DNA of 64,000 nt from Micromonospora zamorensis (GTDB lineage Bacteria > Actinomycetota > Actinomycetes > Mycobacteriales > Micromonosporaceae): positions 5,084,001-5,148,000 of the forward strand of contig NZ_LT607755.1 of NCBI RefSeq assembly GCF_900090275.1, read 5' to 3'. The position numbers were made by a program, and so were the translations under genes. How positions within the stretch are numbered: position 1 is the first letter of the stretch; every line of letters starts with the position of its first letter. Under the pieces are notes generated by a model. That model was given only the letters and a program-made list of their open reading frames with translations, was not told where the DNA came from and made no database searches. Positions 62,601-64,000 of this stretch are shown here, one piece after another.

Positions 62601-63650
62601 TCAGGCCAGGTCGAGGGCGCGGGCCGCGGCCATCGGGTCGTTCGCGATGGTCAACGGCGCCGGCGCGGTGGAGATCGCCCACTCCGGGTCCTTCAGACCG
62701 TGGCCGGTCACCGTGCAGACCACCGTCGATCCGGCCGGCACCGCGCCCGCCGCGGCCTGCTGGAGCAGACCGGCCACGCTGGCCGCGCTGCCCAACTCGA
62801 CGAAGACCCCCACCTCGCGGGCGAGCAGCCGGTACGCGGAAAGGATCTCCCGGTCGGTCACCGCGGCGATCAGGCCACCGGAGGTGTCCCGGGCGTCCAA
62901 CGCCTTGGTCCAGCTCGCCGGGTTGCCGATCCGGATCGCCGTGGCGATGGTCGACGGCTCCGGCACGACCTGGCCGGTCACGATCGGGGCCGCCCCGGCG
63001 GCCTGGAAGCCGTACATCTTCGGCGTCCGAGTGGTGGTGCCGGCGTCCCGTTCCTCCGCGTAGCCCATCCAGTAGGCGGAGATGTTGCCGGCGTTGCCGA
63101 CCGGCAGGCAGTGGATGTCGGGGGCGTCACCGAGCGCCTCGACGATCTCGAAGGCGGCGGTCTTCTGACCGTGCAGCCGATCGATGTTGACCGAGTTGAC
63201 CAACGCGACCGGGTGGTCCTGGGCCAGCTTCGCGGCGAGCGACAGGCAGTCGTCGAAGTTGCCACTCACCTGGAGGAGCTTGGCGCCGTGCACCAACGCC
63301 TGGGCCAGCTTGCCCAGCGCGATCTTGCCCTGCGGCACCAGCACCGCGCAGGTCAACCCGGCCCGGGCCGCGTACGCCGCGGCGGAGGCGCTGGTGTTGC
63401 CGGTGGAGGCGCAGATGATGGCCTTGTTGCCGGCCTCGACCGCCTTGGACACCGCGAGGGTCATCCCCCGGTCCTTGAACGAGCCGGTCGGGTTGGCGCC
63501 CTCCACCTTGAGGTGCACGTCACAACCGGTCCGGGCGGACAGCACCGGCGCCGGCAACAGCGGGGTGTTCCCCTCGTGCAGCGTGACGACCGGCGTGGCC
63601 GCGGTGACCGGCAGCCGATCCCGGTACGCCTCGATCAGACCCCGCCACAT
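62601..63650 (-). CDS. thrC: Threonine synthase
   Basis: ThrC converts phosphohomoserine to threonine with PLP. The 349 residues include [11 protein letters not shown] with the PLP Lys near 59, [13 protein letters not shown] and the phosphate loop [12 protein letters not shown]. It is the short form typical of actinobacteria. The ATG at 63650 has GAGGAG upstream. The hom gene lies 138 bp upstream on the same strand. Confidence 0.95.
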   Translation of the reverse strand: MWRGLIEAYRDRLPVTAATPVVTLHEGNTPLLPAPVLSARTGCDVHLKVEGANPTGSFKDRGMTLAVSKAVEAGNKAIICASTGNTSASAAAYAARAGLTCAVLVPQGKIALGKLAQALVHGAKLLQVSGNFDDCLSLAAKLAQDHPVALVNSVNIDRLHGQKTAAFEIVEALGDAPDIHCLPVGNAGNISAYWMGYAEERDAGTTTRTPKMYGFQAAGAAPIVTGQVVPEPSTIATAIRIGNPASWTKALDARDTSGGLIAAVTDREILSAYRLLAREVGVFVELGSAASVAGLLQQAAAGAVPAGSTVVCTVTGHGLKDPEWAISTAPAPLTIANDPMAAARALDLA

Positions 63651-63788
63651 GTCGTTCTCCTCGCCTCTACCGCCGCGCCGACCCGGCATCAGGGTCACCT
63701 TGGACCAGCCTGCCCGAGCCGTCTGTCGCACACCCCGGCTTACCCACCTGGCGGGACGCGCGAGCCGTCCCGTCGATGGTCCAACGAG

Positions 63789-64000
63789 TCAGGCGCCGCC
63801 CTCGACCCGCAGCACGCTGGTCACCGACCGGACGATGTCCAGACCACGCAGCTCACCGACGGTCGCGGCGAGCGCGGCGTCCGGCGCGACGTGCGTGACG
63901 ATGACCAGCTCGGCGTCGCCGTCCCGGCCCGGGGACCCGCCCGCCGAGCCCTGCCGTACGGTCGCGATCGACACGTCGTGCCGGGCGAACACGCTCGCCA
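63789..64000 (-). CDS. hom: Homoserine dehydrogenase, C-terminal fragment
   Basis: Only the last 70 codons are in the window; the gene continues beyond the right edge. They encode an ACT-type regulatory domain (SVFARHDVSIATVRQG, then ELVIVTHVAPDAALAATV), the threonine feedback site at the end of actinobacterial Hom. Identity is inferred from this domain and from thrC directly downstream. Confidence 0.85.
   Translation of the reverse strand, partial: ASVFARHDVSIATVRQGSAGGSPGRDGDAELVIVTHVAPDAALAATVGELRGLDIVRSVTSVLRVEGGA

Overview
The window is high-GC actinobacterial DNA, most likely from Micromonospora or a close relative in the Micromonosporaceae. The evidence is strong G/C bias at third codon positions, GTG and TTG starts, a tandem pair of Scy/FilP-type polar coiled-coil proteins, NucS, a DUF2550 protein beside atpC, and the order hom-thrC-thrB-rho-rpmE-prfA-prmC-glyA-atp. 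As I remember it, this gene order resembles the scy-to-hom segment of Streptomyces. No RNA genes, CRISPR arrays, prophage or complete insertion sequences were found. The only mobile-type sequence is a 165-bp palindromic MITE-like element at 56745-56909.

Layout. 1-6.2 kb: the 3' part of ccr, two DivIVA-domain coiled-coil proteins, and an AbiEi-like/DUF559 gene bracketed by two copies of one palindrome. 6.4-14 kb: a PerM-type transporter, hydrolases, an ECF sigma factor with its coupled membrane partner, a double-length 3-hydroxyacyl-CoA dehydrogenase and an FHA protein. 14.3-28 kb: aldehyde dehydrogenase, methyltransferase, nucS, ethylmalonyl-CoA mutase, an ABC exporter, a regulator/MFS pair, an esterase, 3-hydroxybutyryl-CoA dehydrogenase, and murA divergent from the cobalamin adenosyltransferase. 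28.3-38 kb: the ATP synthase cluster on the minus strand, in which a strong terminator and a LytR-CpsA-Psr gene separate atpD from atpC. 38-49.6 kb: glyA, an SDR protein, a penicillin-binding protein, a phosphatase, sua5, prmC, a diguanylate cyclase, prfA, rpmE and a T4-type polynucleotide kinase/phosphatase. 49.7-64 kb: a large secreted phosphodiester glycosidase/metallophosphoesterase, rho, thrB, the palindromic element, an MFS gene, a polysaccharide deacetylase, an RND pump, thrC and the 3' end of hom.

How the genes work together. ccr, two 3-hydroxyacyl-CoA dehydrogenases, the AdoCbl-dependent ethylmalonyl-CoA mutase and the adenosyltransferase that makes AdoCbl form a dispersed ethylmalonyl-CoA module. 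Both dehydrogenase genes carry the same 17-bp operator-like sequence (CTGAACG-N3-GCTAAGG), and the mutase promoter contains a different palindrome. hom, thrC and thrB make threonine. prfA, prmC and rho serve termination of translation and transcription.

Two patterns recur across the window. First, about eighteen genes have a (T/C)ANNNT hexamer 6-8 bases before the start codon and mostly lack a ribosome binding site, which points to leaderless transcription. Second, at four genes the 3' end, usually with the stop codon, is repeated two or three times in tandem with a 24-34-bp period.
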